Shown: positions 36,379 through 48,687 of the stretch, piece by piece | Position numbering within the stretch: position 1 is the stretch's first letter | Layout of the letters: the number at the start of each line of letters is the position of its first letter | Assembly (NCBI GenBank): GCA_947561715.1 | Contig: OX387197.1 | Span: 6,259,001 to 6,323,000 of the forward strand | Direction of reading: 5' to 3' | DNA: 64,000 nt | From: Ascidia mentula | Taxonomy: Eukaryota > Chordata > Ascidiacea > Phlebobranchia > Ascidiidae | Notes under the pieces: generated by a model | Database searches by the model: none | Seen by the model: the letters and a program-made list of their open reading frames with translations, nothing else | Told to the model about the DNA's origin: nothing | Position numbers and translations under genes: made by a program

Positions 36379-38836
36379 TCAGATCGACTCGACCGAGGAC
36401 AAATTGTTTTCGGCGAAAAATCGGTGTCGGTCGTCTGAAGTACCGCTGAAGAATGAAGTGATCGCGGGGGTATTTGATGACGTGTCGCCCTCTGATTCGT
36501 CGTCGTCGGGCCAGCGAACAGCCAGTGCTTCGTTTTCCAAGATTTTGCTTGCTGAAGTGTATATAGATTAAAATTTATATGGTTATTATTTTGTGACGAT
36601 GGCGCCTTTTTTTGCTTATTAGTGTGGTGGATTGTGCGTGTGTAAAAATGCTGTTTTGACCACTTATCAGGGGTCTGCACAAAGGCCAATACTCATATTC
36701 ACTGTACAAATTAATAAAACATCACTTGCCAAGCCCCCACACATATGCTAACCTGTCGACCAACTGAATCGCACGAAGTTTGGAAAACCGAACACAGGAT
36801 CAACGTTTTTCCGCAACCACACCTTTGTAACCGGGTCTGTCGAAATTCCAACGTGTGTTTATTTGTTTCAAGTGAAAGGTAAAATGTGATTCTTAAAATC
36901 AATGTTAGGATTCGAATCGAGGTATAACATCATCATGCAAATAAATTTTCTATATTTATAGAAAGTTATTTTTTTCACCAAACAAAATGTTTTGAAATTC
37001 CCTACAGAAAGCAACGTAATGTTATCCGTAGGTCACAGTGTAGAGTTGTTCGTTTTGCAGCTTAACTACATGTTGCTTTATATCTTTAATATATGATTAA
37101 CAGCATCTTAGCTTTGGCTTTTTTATTCAAAGTTATTAACTCATCTTATTTTGCACCCATCTTTAATATAAATCCACGTTATTTACCAAACCAACCTTAC
37201 CGGAAGGATAACCGGAGCCGTATTGCCGGTCAATTTTCTCGTTTTCGGTGAATACCCATTCCTTGATGACGCGGTCTCGACAGACCTTGGCACAAATACT
37301 GGCAGCACTAACTACGGGAAATTTGGAGTCGGCTTTCTTTTCGACGCGAACATCGATGTCCGGGAATATTTTCTGAAAAAAGGAATTAAATTGGCCTTTA
37401 ACGGAAATAGATACAGAGAAGCAAAAGTTAGGAGGGCAGATTTTTCCCTTTTTCGTTGTAAATTCGTTGTAATCCAGTTAAATTCATTGCAATTTCAAAA
37501 AAAGAAATATTTAAGTGTGACAGAAAGAAATCGATGAATTTTGGTTATTTTTTGTCAACACATTGTTTCAGCTGGTAAAAAAATGCAAGAAATAATGTAA
37601 TACATAACAAGAGTAATACAAGTTATTTTTAAGAACATTACTCTTCCACAAAAAACACAAGTTCGGTTGTAGTGGTACATTCTGCCACACTATTCTCATA
37701 TTTTTTTAGCTTTACAATATTGTTCATACTTTTCATATTTTATTATATATATGTAATTATGTATATACCTTCAATTTGGCTTGGTATGTTTCAGGTGGCC
37801 CTACCGTATCCACGAAAACTTCTTTAACATCAACCCCAAGTTTAATTGTGGATCTAATTAGGTCAATGGCTGTGTCATGTGACAGTGAATTGAGGTTGTA
37901 TTTTGTTCTGCAAATATTTGATACAAATCATCACATAGAAATAAATAACGAATGTCAGTGATTACCAAAGTGAGTTGGGCAAACAAAAAAAATGAACGTA
38001 TTACAATTTATTTATAAACACAATTTAAAACAGGGACATTTTGAACCAGTTTTAAGGCACTACTCCCTACACGACTTAACATACAAAATTTGCAGTGTTA
38101 TAGGTCTGGACAAAAAATAAAATATAGCAAAGAGGCTGTACAAAATACAGGAGAATCTTGACTAGAAAAAAATTAGTAATTTCAACAAAATTGAAGAATC
38201 AACAAAAAAAAATATGGCACAATAGCTAAAGCACTTTTTTAATCATTTTGTGTTTAGCCATGTATACACCTACTCTAACAGTTTTTACAGTATTTCATAA
38301 TGTTTGACATTTTCTCACCTGCTGAGCATGGAATTAGAAATATAGTTTGGTGACAAAATGTTTATCATCCATCCTATGAATTTCATGCTTGCTTCATTCA
38401 AAGTCGCAAATAATTCCTCTCGTTTCTCTTCACTGAGTACTTTCGAGTCATCGCAACCCATCTTTGCCAGTTCCTGCTTCTTTGAGATTGGGCAAAAACA
38501 GGCAGCATACACCATAGGACCTAAAAAGGCATTTAACAAATCAATTGACCAAGTTGATGTACACAACTTTTGACAAATATAAGCATTTAGCATGATATCC
38601 AAATTTTGTCATAAACATTATTTCACTTTTATATGAAACAATTCCTGGCATTATGTATATACATGTGAAAAAAATATTTTGTACACTAAGTAACATTTAA
38701 CTGCCATACCTAGCACAGGTCCCCTTCCAGCTTCATCAATACCCAGACAGCATGGCTCTCCTTTCAACAAATCCTGTATGTCCGAGTGCATTTTATAATT
38801 TTCTCTAGTGTCAGCAAGGAACTTTGATATATCCAT
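36379..38836 (-). CDS. RNASEH2A: Ribonuclease H2 catalytic subunit A, 298 aa
   Basis: Catalytic subunit of RNase H2, which removes ribonucleotides and RNA-DNA hybrids in the nucleus. Exons are 38710-38836, 38319-38520, 37769-37907, 37201-37372, 36753-36836 and 36379-36551. Phases close and the length is 298 against 299 in human. The catalytic acids are present: Asp-Glu in [12 protein letters not shown], Asp in [13 protein letters not shown], and Asp in [19 protein letters not shown]. The conserved GSGYPS and the [16 protein letters not shown] stretch follow. The C-terminus ITSFFSGTS...RHRFF parallels human ITSYF...SHRYF. An opposite-strand ORF of 78 codons (36335-36571) is a shadow of the last exon. 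A strong acceptor lies about 50 bp before the start (GGTAAGAAAG side at 38,890), with no upstream exon seen. Confidence 0.96.
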
Positions 38837-39404
38837 GTTGTTTCACACCACTGAACTACCAATACTAAATTTTACAGTGGTCGAACACCTGAGGCAAAGG
38901 GTAAGAAAGTACTTACAAAGGATATTTTATTGTATAAAATTTTTTGAACCATGTCATCAGTGAGCAGCGATCCATGTTTGAGTTTCAAACTCAAATTAAC
39001 AGGAAACAAAAACAAAGCAATATGGCAGAACTGTACTTGCAGGTTGTTTAAGTTGCAAAAAAAACATACAGATTCAAGGACAATGATCTCAAACTACTAC
39101 ACACTAAAAAAACAGCAAATAATTGTTTCAGGACTGTTCACATATTGACAATTTTTGACATAAATGTAACAATTTGGGTAAAATTTTGAGCATGATAAAG
39201 GACATATTAATTTGCCTTTTTTCTGGGTTTGTAGGTAAAACTGCTTTTTCCAGTATTGTTCTGATGTAGCTTGCCAATTGATGAATTTAAACACACAGTA
39301 AAATCACTGTCAAATGATCAGGGTATCCTTACATTTGACTCTTGCAAGTTTGGCCTACACCAAGTGCCGAATATCCATGAAGAATTTGCATGGTATTGAA
39401 AACA
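38837..39404. other. Intergenic, RNASEH2A 5' side and hnRNP 3' side
   Basis: A 568-bp spacer between two minus-strand genes. It contains a strong acceptor on the minus strand (CCCTTTGCCTCAG, ending near 38890) serving the RNASEH2A leader, and presumably the hnRNP 3' UTR. It is too long for a tunicate operon junction. Confidence 0.5.
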
Positions 39405-40448
39405 TCAGTATTTTCCCCTACCACGGCCCCGGCCACCCCGACTAGATCCTGACTGACTCTGGCCACCATAGCCCCCATATCCACTAGCACCACCTCCTGA
39501 ACCATAACCTTGACTGTAGGTTCCATAACCACCGTACCCAGAATCATAACTGCTATTGCCAGATCCATAACCACCTCCATAGGGCCCGCTTCCTCTTTGG
39601 TTATACTGCCCTTTCATTGGACCATAGTTGGACGAACTTCCACCATAACCAGACCCATAGCCATCGTTATAACTGCCATAGCTCCCATATCCATCTCCGT
39701 ATGATCCATAGCCATTATTGTAGTCACCACCTTCATAACCATCATAGCTATCGTATCCATCATATCCACTATAGCCCTGGTTTCCATGGTAATCATTCCC
39801 GTAGTGGGATGAATTACCACTGCTGCCCCCACCACTTCCACCACCACGCCGAGATGATCTGTTTTGACTCTTCTGCTCCAACTGTTGCTTAGCTTTTTCC
39901 ATTTCCTGCTTGGATAGGGCTTTCTTTACTTCACAACGCATCCCGGCAACATCGTGGTATCTTTTGGCAACGAGCTTGTCCACAATATCAAAATCATTGT
40001 AGGTGATGAAGGCGAAACCTTTTGGGCGATCATTTTGAAGAGGAATTTCACAGGAATCAATTGAACCGAACTGTCCAAAATAATCCCGCAGTGCATTTTC
40101 GTCACATCCCTCTTTGATACCTCCAATAAAAATTTTCTTTACTTGCACATGAGCACCAGGCTTTGAGGACTCCTCGCGAGACACTGCACGCTTTACATCA
40201 ATTGTACGACCATCTAAAGAATGTGGTCTTTCATTCATACATGCATCTGCCTCGGTCTCCATTTCGAATGTAACAAAACCAAAACCTTTTGACCGATTGG
40301 TTCCGGATTCCCGAATTACTATACAGTCAACTACGTTGCCATATTTGGAAAAGTATTCATTCATTTTATCATCTGAGGTTTCTTGGGAAATTCCCCCGAT
40401 GAAGAGTTTTCTACTTTGTTCTTCTTCTTTACCAGAGTTGTAAGGCAT
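39405..40448 (-). CDS. HNRNPA1: hnRNP A-type RNA-binding protein, single coding exon, 347 aa
   Basis: A nuclear RNA-binding protein of the hnRNP A/B group that acts in splicing and mRNA packaging. It has two RRMs. RRM1 has RNP2 LFIGGI (residues 15-20) and RNP1 KGFGFVTF (54-61). RRM2 has RNP2 IFIGGI (106-111) and RNP1 KGFAFITY (143-150). The linker keeps the family signature KRAVSREE...KPGAH. From about residue 200 a Gly/Tyr/Ser-rich prion-like tail follows. Near residues 274-292 the pieces YGPMKG and RGSGPYGGG match the M9 transportin import signal of hnRNP A1. The tail ends GRGRGRGKY. There is an in-frame stop just before the ATG. The whole coding region is one exon, unlike the vertebrate genes. 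It is intact, so a functional intron-poor gene is likelier than a dead retrocopy. A1 versus A2B1 or A3 cannot be resolved here. Confidence 0.93.
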   Translation of the reverse strand: MPYNSGKEEEQSRKLFIGGISQETSDDKMNEYFSKYGNVVDCIVIRESGTNRSKGFGFVTFEMETEADACMNERPHSLDGRTIDVKRAVSREESSKPGAHVQVKKIFIGGIKEGCDENALRDYFGQFGSIDSCEIPLQNDRPKGFAFITYNDFDIVDKLVAKRYHDVAGMRCEVKKALSKQEMEKAKQQLEQKSQNRSSRRGGGSGGGSSGNSSHYGNDYHGNQGYSGYDGYDSYDGYEGGDYNNGYGSYGDGYGSYGSYNDGYGSGYGGSSSNYGPMKGQYNQRGSGPYGGGYGSGNSSYDSGYGGYGTYSQGYGSGGGASGYGGYGGQSQSGSSRGGRGRGRGKY

Positions 40449-41870
40449 TTTGAAATGTTTTTACAAGTAACTTTTTTACTAAGAGATTATAAAACCTGAT
40501 AAAATAAAAGCATGGCAAAAGCACTTCTTATGGCAACACACCTGACTATAAAACAGGACCTTGTAATATCTCAAAAGCTTTTCTTGTCACAAATGGGATC
40601 ATTTCTAAATAGGTCTAAATACAGAAAACCAATAAAAGTTCAAAACTGACATTTAACAAAATAGAAGACCAAAGATAAGAGTTATAAATACATCAGAATA
40701 TTAGCAAAATTTTAATTGTGCATGAAGTGCACTTCACGCTTGCTGCAATATATAGCTTTTTTGTGATTATGATCTACCCTACCTTTGACACTGCTGCAGT
40801 TAATGTAACTAATGTTTTGTTTTCATGTAAACATTGAAAACGGCGAGTGCAACCATAATAAAACAACCACCTATCAATACCGACACTAAAGTACATTTAA
40901 ATTTAAATCGATGTGGTTGTTCGTTGCAGCAATATGCAAATCCTGTCGTAAGGCAACATTTGAATTTAATAAATTTAAAATACATAGCATTCAAAAAAGT
41001 GACAATAAAATGTTTTTTTTTACCAAAAAAATACAAATAACTTAGCTCACTACACGCGCACTTCGAATCAAACAAACAAGAAAAATTACAGTCCGGCTTC
41101 TTCTTCTCTGAGTTTTCAATCATCGTGCCGAACAGCACATTATCCCGAGCGGTACAGAATAATTCCTTGGCTCATTAACAAATAAACAGAGTCGCCACCA
41201 ACAGTGAACAAAATGCCGAAAAATCGGATTTTAAATTTTTTTTGTCAGAATGGTTGGAATTTTTTTCTCAAACGCACAAATCCAAAACGAGCATCTTTCA
41301 AAAAATGAGCACACTCGCATATTCTTGAATCACTGCTTGTGAAATTCAGCACAAACTTAAAAATAAGAGCACCGTATGACCAATCTGCATATACAGCTTT
41401 TTGTAAGTTCTTTATATCCTTTTTGCCGGAGTTCTTCGTTACATAGGGATGGCTCACAAATACAATAACAACTACACATTGCTTCAAAAAGTTTCCTGGC
41501 ATAGATTTTATTCCGCCATTGCACATACCAACATAAAAAAGAAAACTATACACGATGCAAATGGGTAAAAACCGGATCCTGTAGGCACAACAAACTTCGA
41601 AAGTGCCGAAATACAGGCCAATGCAAAAACGAACACAAGTCTACATGCAATAATGAACAGAACCGTTTTATCAAACGCAAACGAAAGGGCTTATCAAAAA
41701 ATGGCGCATTTTTCTGTGGCAAATGCACACTTCATTTATCCCGAAAAACTACATAAAAAAGATGCGCACTAAAAAAACAGAACACAAATGTTTCTTTTGT
41801 TGCCACTATCCAGTCAGTCACAAAATATTTAGGTTTACACAAGAAACAATTCTCCCAACAAATGATGTCG
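40449..41870. other. Intergenic, hnRNP promoter side and TRABD 3' side
   Basis: A 1.4-kb region that should include the hnRNP 5' UTR and promoter. A 109-codon minus-strand ORF at 40809-41138 ends in a hydrophobic stretch but has no recognisable homology; I do not call it. Confidence 0.4.
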
Positions 41871-44800
41871 CTATATTTCGGGAGACCAGTAGTTCAAACG
41901 CTTTGGTATTCCGGTCCAACAGGCTACACTGTACAACGCATACACGGCTGTTGCGAAAAACACACCTTTGAAGAAGTATTTAACAGCTTTGCCGGTGCGC
42001 GATGGTGGAGGCATTCTAGAAAAGGTAAAATTCCGTTGAGGACAAAAAGGTCAGTTACATTGGAAACAGAAAAACACCACTATGACGTCACATAATAAGC
42101 TGTTACCACTGTTTTCGTATTCATTTTGAATCACTTTTGTAAGATATGCAAATTTACTTGAAGTTAGTAGGACAATAAACATAAATTCAGACGCAATCGA
42201 ACGATATTTTAAAGACACGCACAAGGTGATTCGAACTGGTTGCTTTTGTGGAAAAATCACAAATTATATCTAATGATTACAATATACTATTTGCATATTA
42301 ACTTCACTTACTTGGACACTACTGCCAACTGCTCTTCCGTTATTTCTTCATCAAAATGGGCTTTAATTCCAGTTGTGTGTCCGATGCCCACAACACCAAC
42401 TACTACAGCAGGCCTGACACCTGTTAAATGAAATAAAACAATGCTTATTATATTATTTAATGCAACCCTTTTTATTAAAATTTTGCAAGTTTGCTTCAAA
42501 AGAAGATTTTAATTTTTGAGATTTTGCATCTGTCTGGGTGTCTCCATGATACAACTGATTCAAAATTGATATTGTGTTGCCACAAATATGCTAGTACAAA
42601 GATTGTCAAGAGAAAACAAAAATACAAAATCGTGATTCTGTATTGCAGTATGATTTTTGGTACTTACTTTCATCAGGAAGAACAACAGGCATTTTCATAA
42701 TCTTCTGTAGATACCCAGTAAGGTAAATATCTCGTTCAGCAACAAGAGCTTTGGCAACATGCGGAAATTCTTCCATCATTTCCTCCAGAAGCTGCTCAAA
42801 AATGTCCTTTTGTTTCATTTTTTCCACATCTTCAGCACTGCACAAATTAGATTCCTGTTAATCAATGTGGCTTGGGCGTTACTCAAAGGTATGGAATATT
42901 TTGAAAGTTGATCTGTCTCAGTTTGTGTTTCAGACAAATAGTCTTATTCATTTGGGAAAATTTAAATTAATAAACAACAGTCTGTGAATAATTATCAGCC
43001 ACAAATAAATTTGACTTTGCAATAAAACCCACTTTCCAAATGATAAAAAAACGAAGAATAGGCCAATGGTATGGTATCTATGCAAAAAAATAGGAAATTT
43101 GCTTTCAAAAACTACACTACATAAGACCCACACAATACAGCCCCACACCAACTGCATGGCACAATTAGAAAAAGTGCTTTCAGGCAAACGGCTTACAAAC
43201 TCCCAATTTCCTGCTATACAACATAGGAAGGATGTGAATATCCTTGGGAAAATGTGGCAGTATGCCAACAGCCAAAATTATAAATTATTTTTCTTTGGTG
43301 ACTTCATAAAATGTGAATCTATGCCATCAAATGGATTTAAACAACAACTTATGGTACTTATTAGCGAAACATGTTTCCATGAAATAATTCTGTTTTAAAA
43401 AAGCATTAATACTCTGAAATTAGTTGCCCAACAGAGTTACATGCAGAAGTGGTATTAAAAAAAGGTGGCTTTAACAGAGTAAACCTTAATAATTGCAATC
43501 AATTAAACATAAAAGAGAATTTTTTTATACTACCAGTCAGACTATGGTTATCGTCAGCTTGTGTGAATGCTAACACATGTGGAAACAAACATGTGTAGCT
43601 TGTGTAAACACAAAATGATTGAAATGATTGTAACTTTTAAAAGTAATACATAACCTGTTGCTGTATGTACTTACCTTATTGGTTTTAGTTCCTGCAGAAT
43701 TAAAAACCCAAATTTCAGTTTTTCCCATAAAGACAATGCTGCAAGCATGCGTTGCAATGTAATTTCGATTGGTCGGTCACCAAGAAACAATCTACACCCT
43801 GGCACTCTGCAAATAAATTACATAACATATAATGCGTGGTTTATATATATATGTATTATAATGTGCATGGTATAAAAAACATTTATGTTGAAACCTAAGT
43901 TGGATTTGGTTTGCGAAACAAAACTGAACTACATTAAACCTTTTCATTTCTGCGAGAGCCGTGCGAAATTCACTCCCTGGTGCCATCTTTAATTCCTTGG
44001 TGATGTGGGCAGACATATGCAACATCATGTATAACACCAAACCTGACAAAATTCCTTTCTAGAAAACACATGCATGGTTTATGTAGCTAACAATGTCTAC
44101 TTGTGCTATGTATAGTTTATTATAACTATCTGTGTATAACATGCAGTACGATTTCTGGGAAAGGTGAAACATATTTTAGTGATAACTTTTTTTTCAAATA
44201 ATAAATTTATATATAGAGGAAAAAAATATACGTAAATTAAAAATCTATCAATAAATCCATGGTAGGTAATGAGGCTGGGACAAAATTGTTATGTATGAAA
44301 TTGCTCCGCAACATTACTGGATTATTTGTTTCACCACATTTTAAATATGTAACCAGCCCAAATAAGCATGTTTGGTGTACGGCCAAAGGCACCAAGTCAT
44401 CAACAAGGCAAACTTACATAACGACACTTTTTGAATACATGTTTTCAAGCAAAAAGAACTTACTTAAATGGTAGCATATAAAACTAGTTGTTGTAATGAG
44501 CACAGTGACTTGATTAAACAACAATCAAGTTTACTACAGGAATACACAACTGCTGTTAATACACAACAATTTTATGTAGTACCTAAACAAGCGATGTCAA
44601 ACTAGAGACAAATCCAGCCTGGCCTGTCTAGTTTTGTGGTCAGTTACGAAATTGGCAATTATTAGTTGTTTACCTGTTTAATACACTTTTTTAGTTTGTC
44701 CATCTTGCTTCCGTCAGATAAATTTGCAAGTTGTTCTTCATCCATGCTCAAAACACTTACTCGAGACGCACACAATTCAACAACCACAGCATCTGGGTGG

Positions 44801-45753
44801 ACTGTTGATATCACCTTGAAACAAAAGATTATGCAAAACACTTCTTTAAAGATCTTTTTACACACTCTTGCATAGCAGAATTTCATCAATTGTTTTTCAA
44901 TTTGTATCAAATTTGTCAAGTATTCAAGTGTATATTGTTTAACAACAACAATATAACACTTAAACAATAATAAAATTCAAATATTCTGTTTTATTTACAG
45001 CTTAGTTCAGTTTATTCCAAAAACAAGAAATAGTTAAACTCAAATGGATTTGGTTTCTATAGGTTTGGCAGGTGACGCTGAATTTCTATAAATTACAACA
45101 ATACCTTCTCAACATCTGCACAGCTTTCTTTGCTAAAATGGGCTGTACCGACCAGATACACGCATTCGCCAGATGGACCGCTTAACTTTGTCACAGTTTC
45201 GGGCAATTCCACTTCAGTGTGAGCCTTTCTTAAAAACTGCCTCACTAAGGCTGCTTGTCTTATATGTACTGCAAAATAATACTTTATAATATATACATGC
45301 TTTACAGCAGTTGTGTTTATTTGATGTTTTGGAAGTGATACTGAACAAATTAAAAATTATTATAATTGTAGCAAAACTTGCAGAATTTATGGTATGTAAC
45401 TTGTAAACATTTAGGGATTTATTCGTGCCAACGTCATTTTTATTTGTGGATATTCATCGTATGTTCCAGTACTTTTGTGCAACAGAAATAATTTGAATAC
45501 ATATATTACCTTGCAATGAGTCATTTGTTTCATCTAATCCATCGTCACTTTCAAAGTCGAAGTCACTGTCATCATCGGTTCTGGATGTCCCATCACTTGA
45601 AGAATCTTGTAAATCAACTTTATTCACACCATCTGCGTCGTTTTTCGATAAGGTGTCCGCATCACCCTGCTTTCCATTTAGTTCCGTGACATTTCCGTCA
45701 CTGTCAGGTGCATTTAACACTAAATATTCGTCGTCTTGTGGAACGGGTTCCAT
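41871..45753 (-). CDS. TRABD: TraB domain-containing protein, 407 aa
   Basis: Orthologue of human TRABD, a TraB/PrgY/GumN family protein; human TRABD is placed at the mitochondrial outer membrane, and its substrate is unclear. Exons are 45510-45753, 45105-45268, 44674-44814, 43940-44058, 43675-43806, 42668-42837, 42312-42420 and 41871-42015. Every phase closes. The N-terminal 80 residues are acidic and disordered. The TraB domain begins VYLVGTAHFS (GTAH at 122-125), then VVVELCASRV, SAHITKELKMAPGSEFR, LGDRPIEITLQR and, near its end, VVVGVVGIGHTTGI. These are the two Gly-His motifs and the conserved Glu expected for the fold. The last exon encodes PPPSRTGK and a hydrophobic helix (FFKGVFFATAVYALYSVAC), matching the C-terminal membrane anchor in human. 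It is 31 residues longer than human, mainly at the N-terminus. Confidence 0.95.
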
Positions 45754-46572
45754 TGAATTTCAGCAAACACAGAATAGGAAGAACACGTTGCTCTTTGAAG
45801 TGCGAACACAGAAATACAACTACAGAAAAATCCCCTAACCAGTGACTTAAATAGCAACTCTCTGCTGCCATCTACGTTGGTTTTATTTTATTTATTTATT
45901 TATTATAACTTACTAAAATATGGAAGAAAAGTAATACTTACAACATTAAAATGACTTCTCGAAAGTGGTGCTGGGTAAAATATAAAAACACAGACTGCGC
46001 TCAATTATTTTAATTCGTATTGCATAATTTTTTTTATCTACATGTTAACAAAAACCTGTTGGTAAAATTATGAAATACGTTGCAGTAATCTTGAACGCAC
46101 AAAACGCGGTTTTCCAAGTTTATTTTTTCAAAACAAGATCATTTGTTTGCAAAAACAACCAAGAAATTTACGCATTAGGCCATTTTCATCCGAGAAACAC
46201 TGTTTTCCAAGAAGAAAAACCGACCCAAATTTTAATGCAAGGAACCGCCTGAAATATCACGAAAAGCTACGAAGAGGAAACAAGCACGTAGCGGTGACGT
46301 CACAACCGATTACTGGTGCAAATGAAAGGTGAGAAAGAAAATATATAAATTCAAAGACAGGTTAAATCATGTGAAACACCACAAACCGGCCAAAGTCATA
46401 CTTGCGTAGATTCCATGTTAAAACGACACAGATTTAATCAATAGAAAAATCTTGGGTGTGAAGGATAAAGTCAGCAAGCTCTTTTCCGCAACCGAGCTGC
46501 AAAAAAATGGTTTTGGTGTGCGGTCCAAATCTCGATGTAGTTGTGGAAACACAACCAAACACCCTACTGGAA

Positions 46573-46737
46573 TGAGTGTAAATGAAACGTTACGCTTGAC
46601 AGTAATTTCCTGGGTTGCAATTGTTCCGGGATTCATTTTGCTGACAAAGCACGCCCACATCGCGAAAAATTCATATAGTCGAGACACAATTCAACGGATT
46701 GCAGCTTCATACATGGACAACGACAATTTCAAGTGAG
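46573..46737 (+). CDS. Possible 54-aa single-pass membrane microprotein
   Basis: From this ATG the frame reads MSVNETLRLTVISWVAIV, a hydrophobic helix, then a basic/polar tail with HAHIAKN and ends DNDNFK at a stop. The frame is open upstream for about 50 codons without an ATG, to near an AG at 46442. That could be the start of a larger last exon: a donor at 46330-46331 (AATGAAAG|gtgaga) would join it in phase, but that upstream exon lacks an ATG. No homology was recognised. Chance remains likely. Confidence 0.2.
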
Positions 46738-47087
46738 GCACGTGCACAGAATATTATAAAGCGGTGGTCGAAAAGACGAAAGAGTAAAATTCCGTCATAA
46801 TTTAAGCGTAAAAAATAGAATCGAAAAGTGGGGTGACGATCCTAGTTCAGTGCTGCGCAAACAATTGCTGTAGGATGCGCCGCCATCGCAACTGTCTCTC
46901 CGCAATGGCCGGTGTGCGGCAATTTTTCATAATGTTCATTTCTTCATCGATTTGTTGACGTTTCGTCAATCGCCACCGGGGGCGCGAGGGAGCCGTTGAT
47001 GTGCGTAGTGGTCGCTATTGAGTTGAGTCTACAAGATAAATTCAGGTTTGTTTTAACAGAAGCCTTGCAAGAAAATAAATTTGCACA

Positions 47088-47095
47088 CACTAATG
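47088..47095 (+). repeat. Left target-site duplication of hAT element
   Basis: CACTAATG, repeated exactly at 47409-47416 on the other side of the element. Eight bases is the hAT-superfamily duplication length. Confidence 0.75.
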
Positions 47096-47408
47096 CAAGG
47101 TTTCCCAAACGTAATCAGCGTTGAAAATATTACAAACTATATCAACAACAAAGATAAGTGTGAATTCTTACGTTATAGACGCGTAGTAAAAGAAACGAAA
47201 GAAAGAATTGTAAACAACTTGAATATCGTAAGATACAACGATAGTGCAAGAACCATTCAAAAGTAGAGTAAATGTACAATTAACGTATTGTAAAGCTTAC
47301 GAAACCAACCCAGTTTTTAATTACTGCAGTGATTACTGCGTACGCACTGTATAAAACTTACTAATTGTTTTTTTGGTATCATTACGGACCCCAGTTTGGG
47401 AAACCCTG
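47096..47408. mobile_element. Non-autonomous hAT element (MITE), 313 bp
   Basis: The element starts CAAGGTTTCCCAAAC and ends with the inverted form of CAGGGTTTCCCAAAC, so the terminal repeats match at 14 of 15 positions. Both ends have the classic hAT form. Exact 8-bp duplications CACTAATG flank it. The inside is AT-rich with no transposase and only a 61-codon chance ORF, so it needed an enzyme supplied in trans. The intact duplication and near-identical ends suggest a fairly young insertion. Confidence 0.8.
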
Positions 47409-48687
47409 CACTAATGGACTGGAATAGAAACTTGTGAGGCAGCACCGTATTGTAAAACAATCACAACCGACAACAGAAATCCATCTTAGGGTTGGGGTTT
47501 TATCACACGTAACGACAAATGGCATTGATTTCTATTATCCCGAATACACACAAGTGAAACCGTTTAAATATAAGTTGTCGCCCATAACTTGTTATAAGCG
47601 CGGAAAGCAAAAACCGGATTGCGCTACCTACTGGCGTAGGTGTAAATAAGTTGTGTTATTGCAACAGCTCAGTGCGTTTCAACAACGTTTCACAGGTTTT
47701 TTTACCCACAGAATTAAGTACGTCGTGTTATAGGAAAGCACTTCTATCAGCGTTACGTCAAGCTGTTCGGACGCCACCTAATCCCTGCGACAAGACGCCG
47801 ATTTGCATCGAAGTTCCTTTTAAGTGGTTTCACAGAAACGCGATTTTGACGCTGTTGGGTTTCGCATAGGTGACTCCCCGCCCTTTGTCCGACGGGCGGC
47901 CTTTCACGAGGCCACCTCAAAACAATAAACCGATACCTTAGTAACATAATAAACCGACCAGAAGGCGGGTTTACCCACGCTTGTACGCAAATCAGGCACC
48001 CGTTAACCCTGACTGGACATTGCGGTGATGGGGTTTGTGACGTCAAGCATTTATTCACCAAGCGGACTCTAAAGATCACTTACGATGCTGGGGAAACACC
48101 GACCTAATGAAACAGTTACGGGTTTATGAGACAAGGGCATCACCGCGCACGTAATATGTATGACACATAGTGCGAACACAAATCCGGTGTTAGCGAAACG
48201 ATTTGCGACGGAATTTCCGCATTGTGTTGTTATGACGAATGGGGGAGATAATTTTGCACGGTCGGTTTTTCCGGGAAAACGTCTCCCGTCAAACGTTTAA
48301 TTTAGCAACAACCTCATCGGTTGGTTTGAAAACAGAATGTGGAACTTCGCGCACCACCAAACGCGTGGTGTTTGAAGTCACCGAAATCACTTCGAAGCTC
48401 ATACAGGCCAAAAAGAACTGACACAAGGTCTAATAAACTGAAGAGTGAATAGTTGGTACCATACTTTTTACAAGGGACAAAAGCAACAATTGCTGGATGC
48501 CATCCACCAAAAATTGTCAGGGACAAGTTAACATTTTAGAAGAATTATGTTTGTAGGTATGTGATTGTAATACTGGCACTAACTACCACGGCCGTTTATC
48601 AAGTTGGTTAAAGTTAAAATATTGACATTGCGCAATAAATATCGTTCTAGCATATAACGTAAAGGCAATACGTTAATTTTGCTAAAT

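Larger units (their letters stand above)
45754..48687. other. Intergenic between TRABD start and TBK1 3' end
   Basis: About 2.9 kb with no secure gene. It holds a complete hAT-type element (47096-47408), two TGACGTCA palindromes (46295 and 48038), a GC-rich tract at 47,870-48,060, and a short possible coding ORF at 46573-46737. The missing last exon of TBK1, if there is one, would lie in the right part; a candidate open stretch on minus is at about 48,300-48,410. Confidence 0.4.

Noticed and set aside
36335-36571. Plus-strand 78-codon ORF with a CRE site just upstream
   Set aside because: It is the opposite strand of the last RNASEH2A exon, whose minus-strand translation matches the human C-terminus and closes the intron phase.
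36379-40448. RNASEH2A and hnRNP as an operon
   Set aside because: The spacer is 568 bp; tunicate operon junctions are usually only a few bases to tens of bases.
40809-41138. 109-codon minus-strand ORF ending in a hydrophobic stretch
   Set aside because: Lys/Phe/Cys-rich composition typical of AT-rich noise; no homology or splice support. An in-frame stop precedes the hnRNP ATG, so it cannot extend that protein.
47753-48079. 108-codon minus-strand ORF in a GC-rich tract
   Set aside because: No recognised family; could be an interspersed repeat, but without genome comparison I cannot support a call.
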